Below, one piece after another: positions 24,351 through 33,995 of a stretch of 64,000 nucleotides of DNA. Made by a program: the position numbers and the translations under genes. Positions within the stretch are counted from its first letter, which is position 1, and every line of letters begins with the position of its first letter. The notes under the pieces are model-generated. The model was not told the origin of the DNA. It was given only the letters and a program-made list of their open reading frames with translations, and did no database searches. This DNA comes from Desulfitobacterium_A sp035539115 (GTDB lineage Bacteria > Bacillota > Desulfitobacteriia > Desulfitobacteriales > Desulfitobacteriaceae), in assembly GCF_035539115.1 (NCBI RefSeq), contig NZ_DATLJA010000086.1, forward strand, positions 74,732 through 138,731, in the 5' to 3' direction.

Positions 24351-25847
24351 ATGGATAATCTCTGGAGTATTCTGGAGCGAAACACACGGAATTTTCCTAA
24401 GTCAATAGCAGTACGTTATCCTGCAAAAAAACAAACGTTAACTTGGTTAGAATTACGAAATGGTGCTTTGGACTTAGCGGCCACCCTCAACGCCAAAGGT
24501 GTAGGCAAAGGAGATCGCGTTGCCATTCTATTTCACAATTGTCCTGAATTTATTTATGCTTTTTTTGCGATAGCTTATATGGGAGCAGTTGTGGTACCCG
24601 TGAACATAAAGCTGACTGTACCAGAAATTAACTATATTTTGCAAAATAGTGAAGCTACAGCCCTGCTTTTTACGGAAGAAAAAAGGGAGACTGCGGAAGC
24701 TGTAATTAAGCAGACAGGGGTTAAGATTCTTTTATCCGGATCAGAGTTTTCAAGTCGAGACACAGGCAGGATTAGCTATGTTGAATCCGGTTATGCCGAT
24801 AGCCTGGATTTGGCAGAAATTCTGTATACATCCGGCACCACGGGGCAGCCTAAAGGGGTAATGCTATCCCATTATGCCATCATTTCAACAGGCCAAATGA
24901 TGGCTTATGAATCTCAGATCTACCATCAAGATAATGTTTTATTGCTCATGCCCTTAACCCATTCTGCACCCCTTAATCTTTTTCTGGTCGGTGCTTGCTG
25001 GGCTGGAGCCCAGGTTACACTCGGAGAGTTTTCTCCCCAAACGCTTGCGCAGATGGTTGTCGAAGAACGTACAACTCATTTTTTTGGAGCCCCAGTCGCG
25101 TATCAATTTTTGCTACGAATACCCAATATTGAGAATTGCGATCTCAGTAGTATGAAATATTGGATTTATGGTGGAGCGCCGACGGGTGAGGAACCGATTT
25201 TGGCTTGGCAAAAAGTATTGCCTGGAAGATTTATGTCGGTTTACGGCCTGACGGAAGCCGGACCTAATGGATTGGCCCTGCGTAATGATGAACACGCCGA
25301 TAAAGCGGGTAGTATTGGGGGAAGGGGGTCCATAAATGCAGAAGTAAAAGTTCTCCGGCAGGACGGAACTAATGCTGATGTCGGAGAGGCTGGCGAAATC
25401 TCCTTAAAGACACCGAGTATGATGCTTGGGTATTATAAAAAACCAGAGGAAACGAAAGGGGTATTACGTGATGGGTGGCTTTTGACGGGCGACTTAGCGA
25501 TTAGGGATGAAGATGGTTATCTGTGGATTTTAGACCGGAAGAAAGACATGATAATCTCCGGTGGGGTCAATGTATATCCTAAAGAAGTTGAAGACTTACT
25601 TATGACCCATCCCCGAATTACCGATGCTGCTGTAATTGGGGTGCCACATCCCGATTGGGGTGAAAGTGTATGTGCAGTGCTAACGCTCAATGAAGGAGAA
25701 GATTTGACGTTGGCTAATATCCGTGAATTTTGTCAGGGCAGACTTGCCGACTACAAGATCCCCAAATTGATGAGGGTATTGTCCATTTTGCCGAGAAATT
25801 CTTCAGGTAAATTGCTAAAATACCATCTTAGGAAAGATCTTTCTTAG
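24351..25847 (+). CDS. Acyl-CoA synthetase (AMP-forming ligase)
   Basis: 498 residues, the common length. The AMP-binding signature is LYTSGTTGQPKGVMLSH; further core motifs are YGLTEAGPN (A5), GWLLTGDLA and DRKKDMIISGGVNVYPKEVE (A8 hinge), and the acyl-adenylation lysine occurs in PRNSSGKLLK. It activates a carboxylic acid with ATP and CoA. Paired with the acyl-CoA dehydrogenase and MerR it forms a small acid-activation/oxidation unit inside the purine locus. The acid is unknown. Confidence 0.9.
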   Translation: MDNLWSILERNTRNFPKSIAVRYPAKKQTLTWLELRNGALDLAATLNAKGVGKGDRVAILFHNCPEFIYAFFAIAYMGAVVVPVNIKLTVPEINYILQNSEATALLFTEEKRETAEAVIKQTGVKILLSGSEFSSRDTGRISYVESGYADSLDLAEILYTSGTTGQPKGVMLSHYAIISTGQMMAYESQIYHQDNVLLLMPLTHSAPLNLFLVGACWAGAQVTLGEFSPQTLAQMVVEERTTHFFGAPVAYQFLLRIPNIENCDLSSMKYWIYGGAPTGEEPILAWQKVLPGRFMSVYGLTEAGPNGLALRNDEHADKAGSIGGRGSINAEVKVLRQDGTNADVGEAGEISLKTPSMMLGYYKKPEETKGVLRDGWLLTGDLAIRDEDGYLWILDRKKDMIISGGVNVYPKEVEDLLMTHPRITDAAVIGVPHPDWGESVCAVLTLNEGEDLTLANIREFCQGRLADYKIPKLMRVLSILPRNSSGKLLKYHLRKDLS

Positions 25848-25906
25848 TGCTGCTTGGACTAGGTGTTCTTAGGTGAGTAATACGCAGCTAATAAATTAGA
25901 TTGATG

Positions 25907-25929
25907 AACCTCCGCTATTGCGGGGGTTT
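25907..25929 (+). terminator. Intrinsic terminator
   Basis: AACCTCCGC-TATT-GCGGGGGTTT, a GC stem running into T; it ends the acyl-CoA unit. Confidence 0.75.
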
Positions 25930-26062
25930 ACTGTTATCTGCGATTCTAAATGATACAGAGTGGAAAAATAAAGGATAATGCTTAATGTTAACGAATATCT
26001 CGGTAATTATATCCGTTTCACCGGGTTAGACTTGGAGCTGAGGGCTCAAAGGAGCAGTAAAA

Positions 26063-27859
26063 ATGGTCGAACTTATAGCCGTTCAAGGCTATGCCCAACA
26101 AATAGCCGAGGCCATTGCCACCGTGGTTAATATTGACATTGAGATTGCCGATCAGAGCTTGGTCCGGGTAGCCGGAACAGGTAAGTATCGCCAAGGTGTC
26201 GGCAAGTCTATGGATAGGCAAGGCTATGTCTATCGTGAAGTATTGTGTACGGGGCATCAGTTCGTGATTGAAAATCCTGGCTATCATCCCCTTTGTGCAC
26301 CTTGTGTTGATCGAGAAAATTGTCCGGAAAAATATGAGATTGTTTCTCCTATCAACATTGAAGGCCAGACGGTCGGGGTGATTGGCCTCATCGGTTTTAC
26401 CCAGGAGCAAGCTGATCGCATTCAGAAAAACCAAGCGTCTTATTTGAATTTTATCATTAAAATGGCGGAAACGATTGCGCTTAAGCTGAAGGAGCAAGAA
26501 TTCCTAAATGGTCTACTCTCTTCTAATCATTACCTGAATTCCCTTGTTGATTGTTTGGAGGAGGGGTTAATTACCGTTAATCCTGAGGGACAGATTCAAC
26601 ATATTAATCAGGCAGCCCAACTCCTATTTGCAGGTACAAAAGTCGAACCCCAAGCGACCCTCGATTCGCTTTTTCCAGCGCCTATCGTCCAAGAAATCAT
26701 GGCTGCCGGTCAGAAGGGTGAGAAACTGACTGATCATGAGGTGCGCCTTGAAAATAAACAGATGCGGGTACACCTGATTTTACGAGCTGTTCCGATTGCC
26801 CTCGATGACGGGGTAACGACAATCGCCATTACGCTTCGTCCCTTTGAAGAAATAAGCCGGATTGTTAATCGGCTCTCGACCCAGGAGGCGAGCTATACGG
26901 TCGAAGATATTTTGGGTAAGAGCCAAGCGATGACGCAGCTTCGAGAACGGGCGAGGACTGTGGCAATGAGTAAATCAACAGTTCTTATTCGTGGGGAGAG
27001 TGGTACCGGGAAAGAGATGTTGGCTCGCGCGATTCATAATTTAAGCCCGCGTCGGTCTGAACCTTTTGTGGCGATCAATTGTACAGCTATTCCAGAAGCG
27101 TTGTTAGAAAGTGAACTCTTCGGTTATGAGGAGGGAGCCTTTACCGGTGCGCGGAAGGAAGGTAAAATTGGTAAATTTGAGTTAGCTAATAAGGGAACTC
27201 TCTTCCTGGATGAGATTGGGGATATGCCTCTTTTCCTTCAGGCTAAAATTCTCCGTGTTCTCCAGGAACGACAAATCGAACGGGTTGGCGGAATTCAAAC
27301 AACGCCTGTAGACGTGCGGGTAATTGCGGCAACTCACCGGGATTTGGAGCAGATGATGGCCCAAGGAGAATTTCGGGAGGATCTCTATTACCGGATTAAC
27401 GTGATCCCGATGTTCATTGAGGCCCTTCGTAATCGGAAAGAGGATCTCGAAATATTGACCAACCATTTTATTGAGGTCTATAATGCTCAACTCGGAAAAG
27501 CGGTTAAAAGGGTGACCAAGGGATTTCAACGAAGACTACAGGACTATGCGTGGCCAGGAAATGTACGAGAACTTCAAAATGTGCTTGAATATGCGATGAA
27601 TCTAGCCGATCAAGCGATTCTAGACGAACAGGATTTGCCGGCTCGTCTACGACAGGCGGAGCAGGGACAACAGGAGGAATCCTTCGATCTTGAAACAATT
27701 GAACGGGAAACGATCCGCCGTTGTCTCCAGCAATTTGGAACGAGTGTTACGGGTAAAGAAAAAGCGGCTGCGGCACTAGGAATTGGCCTAGCGACACTTT
27801 ATCGGAAACTTGCGCGCTATGGCCTTGGTAAAGAAAACATGTCTCATAATGAAAAATGA
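26063..27859 (+). CDS. YgeV-like sigma-54-dependent activator 1
   Basis: 598 residues. Residues 1-150 form a sensor domain with IEIADQSLVRVAGTGKY and a C-x2-C-x5-C set (Cys78, 81, 87). A PAS-like segment covers ~165-280. The AAA+ domain (~295-530) has Walker A GESGTGKE, the sigma-54-contacting GAFTGA loop, Walker B FLDEIGD and the arginine-finger region. A Fis-type helix-turn-helix ends it (AAAALGIGLATLYRKL). E. coli YgeV belongs to the same purine locus, so this is its likely activator. Four sigma-54 promoters lie in the window. It sits between the acyl-CoA unit and the permease. Confidence 0.92.
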   Translation: MVELIAVQGYAQQIAEAIATVVNIDIEIADQSLVRVAGTGKYRQGVGKSMDRQGYVYREVLCTGHQFVIENPGYHPLCAPCVDRENCPEKYEIVSPINIEGQTVGVIGLIGFTQEQADRIQKNQASYLNFIIKMAETIALKLKEQEFLNGLLSSNHYLNSLVDCLEEGLITVNPEGQIQHINQAAQLLFAGTKVEPQATLDSLFPAPIVQEIMAAGQKGEKLTDHEVRLENKQMRVHLILRAVPIALDDGVTTIAITLRPFEEISRIVNRLSTQEASYTVEDILGKSQAMTQLRERARTVAMSKSTVLIRGESGTGKEMLARAIHNLSPRRSEPFVAINCTAIPEALLESELFGYEEGAFTGARKEGKIGKFELANKGTLFLDEIGDMPLFLQAKILRVLQERQIERVGGIQTTPVDVRVIAATHRDLEQMMAQGEFREDLYYRINVIPMFIEALRNRKEDLEILTNHFIEVYNAQLGKAVKRVTKGFQRRLQDYAWPGNVRELQNVLEYAMNLADQAILDEQDLPARLRQAEQGQQEESFDLETIERETIRRCLQQFGTSVTGKEKAAAALGIGLATLYRKLARYGLGKENMSHNEK

Positions 27860-27878
27860 TTATCAAAATGAGAGGGAT

Positions 27879-27927
27879 AAAAACTCCTGCAGGGATTGTG
27901 TTCGAGGCATTCCTTACAGGAGTTTTT
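27879..27927 (+). terminator. Terminator after activator 1
   Basis: AAAAACTCCTG and CAGGAGTTTTT pair perfectly over 11 bp around a 27-nt loop, with the T-run inside the right arm. Confidence 0.7.
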
Positions 27928-28034
27928 CATTAAATCAAGGGAGATGGACAACGAATATTTATCGATATGATAAAGAAATGGAATAGATAATGTTTAAAAT
28001 GTACTTGTTATCACGAAGTTGTTCGTGAAAGATG

Positions 28035-28049
28035 TGGCATGAAAATTGC
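28035..28049 (+). promoter_or_regulatory. Sigma-54 promoter before purine permease
   Basis: TGGCAT-GAAAA-TTGCA, with GG and GC correctly spaced, 150 bp upstream of the permease. Confidence 0.8.
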
Positions 28050-28199
28050 ATTATATATTCTGAGAACTATTCTTAGGACCCTAGGCTTTGAGTAGGTTGC
28101 GGGAGCTTGCATCAGAGAAAAAAGGAAATGAGGAGGTGACCTTCATCATCGAATGGCTCCCGCACAGAAGTATCGATTGATCGAAATGGAGGGAATATA

Positions 28200-29543
28200 A
28201 TGGCTAATAGTACACATCCTGTCGATGAAATCCTGCCTGCCGGGAAATTATTTCTTTACGGGTTACAGCATGTTCTAGCTATGTATGCCGGAGCTGTAGC
28301 GGTTCCTTTGATTATTGCTGCAGCAGCGGGTCTCACCAAAGAACAAACGGCGTTTCTTATCAATGCGGACTTATTTACGTGTGGTATCGCGACGTTGATC
28401 CAAACTCTGGGAATCTGGAAATTGGGAATTCGACTTCCTGTTATTCAAGGGGTGACCTTCGCTGCAGTGACACCGATGGTGATGATGGCAAAATCAGGGG
28501 GCATGACTCTTATTTTTGGGTCTGTGATCATCGCGGGTTTATTCACGTTTTTGATTGCCCCGTTTTTCAGCAAACTTATTCGCTTTTTCCCGCCCGTTGT
28601 TACGGGAAGTGTCATCACAGTTATCGGCGTTTCGCTTCTCCCTGTTGGTGTGAACTGGGCGGCTGGAGGAGTAGGCAACCCTCAATACGGATCTATGACA
28701 TTTTTAGGGGTGGCGGCAATTGTTCTGGTTTCCATTCTTCTCATCAATAAATACTTTACAGGATTTATGGCTAATATTGCAGTTTTGCTTGGACTCGTGA
28801 TAGGGATGGTTGTGGCCATGCCTCTCGGATTAGTCAATTTCTCTGGCGTTGGAACTGCAGCTTGGATAGGTATTGATACGCCTTTTTTCTATGGAATCCC
28901 AACCTTTGATTTTGGGGCCATCCTTTCCATGATTCTGGTCATGTTGGTTGTTATGGTCGAATCGACGGGCGATTTCTTAGCGATTGGTGAAATGGTAGGA
29001 AAGCACGTCGGCGAAGAGGATCTAACACGAGGGCTTCGGGCGGATGGTTTTGCGACCATGCTGGGTGGTGCCTTTAATGCCTTCCCCTATACTGCTTTTG
29101 CCCAAAACGTGGGTCTTGTCGGTCTAACGGGTATAAAAAGCCGGTTTGTGGTGGCCACTTCAGGTCTGATCTTAGTGGCCATGGGACTTTTCCCCAAAGT
29201 AGCAACTGTCATTGCTTCTCTGCCGAATGCTGTACTTGGTGGTGCTGGCATTGCGATGTTCGGAATTGTTGCGGCTAATGGGATCAAAACCTTGTCCAAG
29301 GTCGATTTTGACAAAAAACCTCATAACCTTTTCATTGTTGCGATCAGTATCGGTATCGGTCTTATTCCAATCGTTGCGCCTGATTTCTTTAAAATGTTTC
29401 CAGCCTGGAGTCAAACGATCGTTCATAGTGGGATTACCCTCGGATCGTTGACAGCCATTATTCTTAATGCGTTCTTTAATGGTGGCCATGCGGAGACAGA
29501 TGTACAAAAAGATCTAGCTGCAAATGCCGGGATGAATGGTTAA
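28200..29543 (+). CDS. Uracil/xanthine-type permease (NCS2 family)
   Basis: 447 residues and about 14 hydrophobic segments. It opens with FLYGLQHVLAMYAGAVAVPL, has the strand region LPVIQGVTFAAVTPM and the signature helix region VESTGDFLAIGEMVG. NCS2 proteins are proton or sodium symporters for nucleobases; VESTGDFLAI is of the xanthine/urate kind rather than uracil. It would bring purine substrate into the cell for the enzymes that follow. It is preceded by a sigma-54 promoter and followed by a terminator, but could be read through into ssnA. Confidence 0.92.
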   Translation: MANSTHPVDEILPAGKLFLYGLQHVLAMYAGAVAVPLIIAAAAGLTKEQTAFLINADLFTCGIATLIQTLGIWKLGIRLPVIQGVTFAAVTPMVMMAKSGGMTLIFGSVIIAGLFTFLIAPFFSKLIRFFPPVVTGSVITVIGVSLLPVGVNWAAGGVGNPQYGSMTFLGVAAIVLVSILLINKYFTGFMANIAVLLGLVIGMVVAMPLGLVNFSGVGTAAWIGIDTPFFYGIPTFDFGAILSMILVMLVVMVESTGDFLAIGEMVGKHVGEEDLTRGLRADGFATMLGGAFNAFPYTAFAQNVGLVGLTGIKSRFVVATSGLILVAMGLFPKVATVIASLPNAVLGGAGIAMFGIVAANGIKTLSKVDFDKKPHNLFIVAISIGIGLIPIVAPDFFKMFPAWSQTIVHSGITLGSLTAIILNAFFNGGHAETDVQKDLAANAGMNG

Positions 29544-29551
29544 AATATAGA

Positions 29552-29582
29552 GAGGTGGGAGAGCTTCGCTTTCCCGCCTTTT
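29552..29582 (+). terminator. Terminator after permease
   Basis: AGGTGGGAGAGC-TTC-GCTTTCCCGCCTTTT, GC-rich stem then T4. Confidence 0.7.
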
Positions 29583-29645
29583 AGCGCATTGGAAAGAGTA
29601 ATGATTAGGCTTTTACACGGATGAAAAAGGTGAGGGGATGACGTT

Positions 29646-30974
29646 ATGATTTTAATCGGAAATGGTACTGTGCTTACACTGGGACAAACGAATCGAGTTA
29701 TTCCCAATGGTGCAGTTCTCATTCAGGACACAAAAATTCAAGAGGCTGGTCTTAACGCTGACCTCAAAAAACGTTTCCCTGAGGCTCAGTATATCGATGC
29801 CCATGGCAAAGTGATTATGCCGGGATTGATTAACTCCCACATGCATCTTTATAGTACGTTTGCTCGGGGTATGGATGCCAAAAGTAAGCCGCCGAAGAGT
29901 TTCGTCGATATTTTAGAGGGCCTTTGGTGGAAGTTAGATAAACGGTTAACCCTTGAGGATGTCTATTATAGTGCTCTTGTTCCCTTAATTGAGTGCATTA
30001 AATCAGGAACAACGACGATAATCGATCATCACGCCAGCCCTATGGCTGTGACGAGGAGCTTAACAACCATGGCCAAAGCCGCTCAAGAAGTTGGGATGCG
30101 TTCAGCATTTTGTTATGAAGTGTCTGACCGTGACGGTGAAAAAATTGCGCTCAAGGGGATTAAGGAAAATGCCGACTTCATTGCCGATTGTCAGGCCAAT
30201 CCCAACCCCATGGTTGCAGGACTATTCGGACTTCATGCCTCCATGACACTCTCCGATCAGACTTTAGAACGCTGCCAAGAAGCCAATGCCCCGCTCAAGG
30301 CCGGCTACCATGTTCACGTGGCTGAGGGAAAAGAAGACGTCGAGGATAGCTTAGCAAAATCAGGTCTAAGGGTGGTTGAACGCTTAAATAAATTTGGCAT
30401 TCTGGGTCCGAAGACCATCGCCGCACATTGTGTGCACGTTAATGATGAGGAGATCGAGATTCTCAAAGCAACCCAGACTCAAGTCGTGCATAATCCAGAA
30501 TCCAATATGGGGAATGCAGTCGGTGCCGCACCTGTCTTGAAAATGCTCGAGCGTGGTGTCGAAATGGGTTTGGGTACAGATGGCTATACTTGTGATATGT
30601 TTGAAAGCGCTAAAGTTGCGAATATCCTGCAAAAGCATACGGCAGCAGACCCCAGCGTGGCTTGGAGTGAAATTCCCCATATGCTTTATGAGCAAAATCC
30701 GAAGTTCGCGGGTCGGCTTTTTGGTGGACAATTTGGAGCTTTAACACCAGGGGCCTGGGCCGATGTAATCATCGTCGACTATCTGCCCTTTACGCCCATG
30801 AATGAATCAAACTGGAGCGGTCACCTGCTCTTTGGAGCATCAGGACGCTCAGTAGAAACAACGATCATTAACGGTCAGGTTCGGATGCTCAATCGTGAGC
30901 TTATCGGAATTGACGAAGAAGCGATTTGCGCTCGTTCGCGGGAATTGGCACAGAAGCTGTGGAATAAACTTTAA
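29646..30974 (+). CDS. ssnA: SsnA-type amidohydrolase
   Basis: 442 residues of the amidohydrolase superfamily (chlorohydrolase/guanine-deaminase branch). Metal ligands are visible: NSHMHLYS (HxH), YHVHVAEGKED, AHCVHVNDEE and the terminal Asp of GLGTDGYTCDM. SsnA is consistently found in ygfK/ygeW/ygeX loci and was provisionally linked with selenium metabolism; recent work includes it among genes for bacterial urate breakdown. It probably deaminates or opens a purine-derived ring in the cytoplasm. RBS GAGGGG lies before the ATG. Confidence 0.92.
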   Translation: MILIGNGTVLTLGQTNRVIPNGAVLIQDTKIQEAGLNADLKKRFPEAQYIDAHGKVIMPGLINSHMHLYSTFARGMDAKSKPPKSFVDILEGLWWKLDKRLTLEDVYYSALVPLIECIKSGTTTIIDHHASPMAVTRSLTTMAKAAQEVGMRSAFCYEVSDRDGEKIALKGIKENADFIADCQANPNPMVAGLFGLHASMTLSDQTLERCQEANAPLKAGYHVHVAEGKEDVEDSLAKSGLRVVERLNKFGILGPKTIAAHCVHVNDEEIEILKATQTQVVHNPESNMGNAVGAAPVLKMLERGVEMGLGTDGYTCDMFESAKVANILQKHTAADPSVAWSEIPHMLYEQNPKFAGRLFGGQFGALTPGAWADVIIVDYLPFTPMNESNWSGHLLFGASGRSVETTIINGQVRMLNRELIGIDEEAICARSRELAQKLWNKL

Positions 30975-31151
30975 GGCTTTGCTTGGGCAGGACCAGCGGC
31001 GTCATTTGCTGGAGAATGTTAAGGAGCACTGAGAGCAGTACTAATAAGTATTTAGCAAGCGATGGTTTGGGGTCAATGCTCGGGTCTCGGGTCAGGCATT
31101 TTTGCATAGTGGCGTAAGGGTCTACTGTCATAGAAAAAGGGAGTTGATAGC

Positions 31152-32408
31152 ATGGATAACGTTCTTGGGTTGCGCTGCATTCACTGTGGCAGAGAGTTTC
31201 CAGCCAAGCCAGGTCTCTATACGTGCCCAAGCTGTGGTAGTAAAGAGGGTATTCTCGATGTCCAATATGACTATGCCCAAATCAAGCATCAGACGACGCG
31301 GGAGCAAGTCGAGAATTCCAGGGATTACTCGGTCTTTCGCTACTTGCCCTTTCTTCCGATTAAGCCGGAAACACCTCGCCCGCATTTATGCATTGGCTGG
31401 AGTCCCCTTTATAAACCGGCGGGCTTGGGAGAAAGTCTGGGCCTGAGTAATTTATATGTCAAAGATGATGGTCAAAATCCCACTTCTTCCTTGAAGGATC
31501 GGGCTTCCGTAATTGCAGTGATCAAGGCGATTGAAGAACAGGCGACAACCATTGCCTGCTCCTCAACCGGCAATGCCGCCTCATCGTTAGCTGGAAGCGC
31601 GGCGGCGATGGGCATCCGCACGGTGATTTTCGTTCCCGGACGGGCACCGCAGGGGAAAATCGCTCAGCTCCTGATTTTCGGGGCCAATGTCATCAGTGTT
31701 CAAGGGTCTTATGAAGATGCTTTTCGTTTATCGGCCGAGGCGATTGAACGCTGGGGTTGGTATAACCGCAATGCGGCAATTAACCCCTATCTTGTTGAAG
31801 GGAAGAAGACCGTGTCCTTGGAAATCGCCGAGCAACTGCACTGGAAGGTTCCCGATTGGGTCATCCTTTCAGTCGGAGATGGCTGTACAATCGCCGGCGT
31901 GTGGAAAGGTTTTAAGGACCTGTACAGCGTGGGTTGGATTGACCGTTTGCCGAAGCTGGTCGGAGTTCAATCTACAGGGTGCAGCCCTTTAGTTGATGCT
32001 TTTCTGGAAAATCGGCCCTGGCAGCCAGCCGAAGAGAATACCCTTGCTGACAGTATCGCGGTCGGCGTACCGCGTAACCCGGAAAAGGCGCTGCGAGCGG
32101 TGCGTGAATCGGGAGGAACCATGATTGCTGTTCGTGATGAGGAGATTCTCGAAGCCCTGCGTGAGCTCGGAAAGACCAGCGGCATCTTCGGTGAACCGGC
32201 AGGAGTGACAGGAATCGCAGGGTTAAAACGTATGGTCGCTCAGGGAACGATTGGAAGGGACGAAACGGTGGTTGCCATCGTTACCGGGAATGGACTTAAA
32301 GACGTGAAAAATGCTATCGCAGCTGCGGGTGAACCTATTTGTGTTGAACCGTCCTTACCACTGTTAATTGAAGCCTTGCAGCAACGAGGCATTAGTTCTA
32401 ATTTATAG
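31152..32408 (+). CDS. Threonine-synthase-like PLP enzyme with zinc ribbon
   Basis: 418 residues of the fold-type-II (tryptophan synthase beta) superfamily. An N-terminal zinc ribbon, RCIHCG...YTCPSCGS, precedes the PLP domain. The Schiff-base lysine is in NPTSSLKDRAS, the substrate loop is STGNAASSLAG, and the glycine-rich phosphate region is LSVGDGCTIAGVW. ThrC makes threonine from phosphohomoserine, but no hom/thrB genes are nearby and the gene is embedded between ssnA and another PLP gene, so a beta-elimination/replacement role in purine-nitrogen metabolism is more likely. Exact substrate unknown. Confidence 0.8.
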   Translation: MDNVLGLRCIHCGREFPAKPGLYTCPSCGSKEGILDVQYDYAQIKHQTTREQVENSRDYSVFRYLPFLPIKPETPRPHLCIGWSPLYKPAGLGESLGLSNLYVKDDGQNPTSSLKDRASVIAVIKAIEEQATTIACSSTGNAASSLAGSAAAMGIRTVIFVPGRAPQGKIAQLLIFGANVISVQGSYEDAFRLSAEAIERWGWYNRNAAINPYLVEGKKTVSLEIAEQLHWKVPDWVILSVGDGCTIAGVWKGFKDLYSVGWIDRLPKLVGVQSTGCSPLVDAFLENRPWQPAEENTLADSIAVGVPRNPEKALRAVRESGGTMIAVRDEEILEALRELGKTSGIFGEPAGVTGIAGLKRMVAQGTIGRDETVVAIVTGNGLKDVKNAIAAAGEPICVEPSLPLLIEALQQRGISSNL

Positions 32409-32432
32409 AATTTAACGGGGGGAACACTCACT

Positions 32433-33794
32433 ATGGCTAAAATTCCGTTTGGACCGACCTATCAGGAAATGCTTTATCCGGAGACGATTGCTCCTAAAGT
32501 TCATGCACAAGCCTTAAAAGCCAAAGAAACCAATGAATTAGATCCCCTTAACCTCTTCAACATCACTTGGAAAGATGCTCAAGGGGAAGTTCGAAAAATT
32601 GTGCTTCCTAAAGAGCTGACTGGGACAGAAGCCAATATCGTCGTCATGCTGGGAAAGTATTTCCCCTCCGGTTCGCATAAAGTTGGACCTGCTTATGCGA
32701 CGCTGATTGAAGGCTGTGTTGATGGCGATATTCTTCCAGGTGAACACACGATCCTTGGACCCTCAACGGGTAACTTTGGGATCGGTGTTGCTTATATTTG
32801 TAATCTGATGGGGTATGAGGCTGTCGTCATTATGCCGGATAACATGAGTAAAGAACGCTATGATCGGATTCAAAAGTATGGGGCAAAACTGGATCTCACG
32901 CCTGGTACCGAATCGGATGTCATTCTGACCCTGCAACGGACCTATGAGTTAAAAAAGGACCCGAAAAATCGGCCCTTAGCTCAGTTCGAGCTCATGCCAA
33001 ACTATCGTTTTCATCGTTATGTCACGGGTAATTCAGCCATTGAAGCGGTAAAAGGAATTGGTAACGGCCGGATTGCTTGTTTTACTTCTGCTCCCGGTTC
33101 GGCAGGTACGATTGCGGCAGGGGATGAGATTAAACACGCTTTCCCGGAAGCCAAGATTGTGGCGCTGGAACCCTATGAGTGCTCTACTTTAGCCAATGGC
33201 GGCAGAGGTCAGCACCGGATCGAAGGCATCGGTGATAAAATGTGTACGTTGATCCACAACATCAATACCACGGACTTTGTCGCCCTGATTCCGGACGATG
33301 ATGCCGTTCGTGGCTTGAAAATAACGCAGGATGGGGCTGAAGTTCTCGAAGAACAAGGGGTTTCCAAAGAGCAGGCGCTCGCTCTCCATGGTCTTTTTGG
33401 AGTTTCCGGAATTTGTAATATCTTAGGCGCGATTAAAATGGCTCATTACCTTAAACTTGGGCCGGATGACAATGTCGTGACGATTGCGACGGACGGCTTT
33501 GATCGTTATCCCTCAGTCTTAGAGGATCTCGAAAAACGTTACCTGGAAACAGAAAAATTTGTTTTAAGACGTTGGGCTAAAGATATATTTCTTTGTCAGG
33601 ATACGAGCAATATTTATGATTACCGGAGCAAAGAGGCCAAGGAACAGCTCTATATGCAAAAAGAAAAAGACTGGTTACCTTTTGGTTATTCACAGGAATA
33701 TTTAGACACGATGAAAACAGAAGAATTCTGGGAAATGGAATTTGCAAAAGTAGAGCATTACGATCAGGAAATCGCCAGACTCCGAAAGGAGTAG
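32433..33794 (+). CDS. Fold-type-II PLP-dependent enzyme, unassigned
   Basis: 453 residues, 24 bp after the previous gene. The PLP lysine is in FPSGSHKVGPAY, the substrate loop is GPSTGNFGIGVAY, and CFTSAPGSAGTIAAG contacts the phosphate. It differs from cysteine synthase by a long C-terminal extension (KRYLETEKFVLRRWAKD onward, ~80 residues). It is related to cysteine-synthase-like beta subunits. Three fold-type-II PLP enzymes occur between 31 and 36 kb; this one may act on diaminopropionate, serine or another three-carbon amino acid released from the purine skeleton. That role is inferred from context only. Confidence 0.75.
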   Translation: MAKIPFGPTYQEMLYPETIAPKVHAQALKAKETNELDPLNLFNITWKDAQGEVRKIVLPKELTGTEANIVVMLGKYFPSGSHKVGPAYATLIEGCVDGDILPGEHTILGPSTGNFGIGVAYICNLMGYEAVVIMPDNMSKERYDRIQKYGAKLDLTPGTESDVILTLQRTYELKKDPKNRPLAQFELMPNYRFHRYVTGNSAIEAVKGIGNGRIACFTSAPGSAGTIAAGDEIKHAFPEAKIVALEPYECSTLANGGRGQHRIEGIGDKMCTLIHNINTTDFVALIPDDDAVRGLKITQDGAEVLEEQGVSKEQALALHGLFGVSGICNILGAIKMAHYLKLGPDDNVVTIATDGFDRYPSVLEDLEKRYLETEKFVLRRWAKDIFLCQDTSNIYDYRSKEAKEQLYMQKEKDWLPFGYSQEYLDTMKTEEFWEMEFAKVEHYDQEIARLRKE

Positions 33795-33866
33795 GCTAAT
33801 CGTTCATGCCGATATGAGCACCATCAAATGATAAAAACCGGTGTCTAGTAGCGAAACCAAAATAAC

Positions 33867-33902
33867 AAGGCTTGAATACCGTATACGGATTCAAGCCTTA
33901 AT
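33867..33902 (+). terminator. Terminator
   Basis: AAGGCTTGAAT and ATTCAAGCCTT flank the inner palindrome CCGTATACGG; AATTTATTT follows. Confidence 0.75.
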
Positions 33903-33916
33903 TTATTTCAGTTTAT

Positions 33917-33931
33917 TGGCATGAAACTTGC
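33917..33931 (+). promoter_or_regulatory. Sigma-54 promoter before ridA-ygeX
   Basis: TGGCAT-GAAAC-TTGCA with canonical spacing, 65 bp upstream of ridA. A partial repeat AACTTGCATTATG follows directly. Confidence 0.8.
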
Positions 33932-33995
33932 ATTATAAACTTGCATTATGTAGATAAAGAAGAATTTCTCAGAAACAATTGGAGGTCGATTAAAA

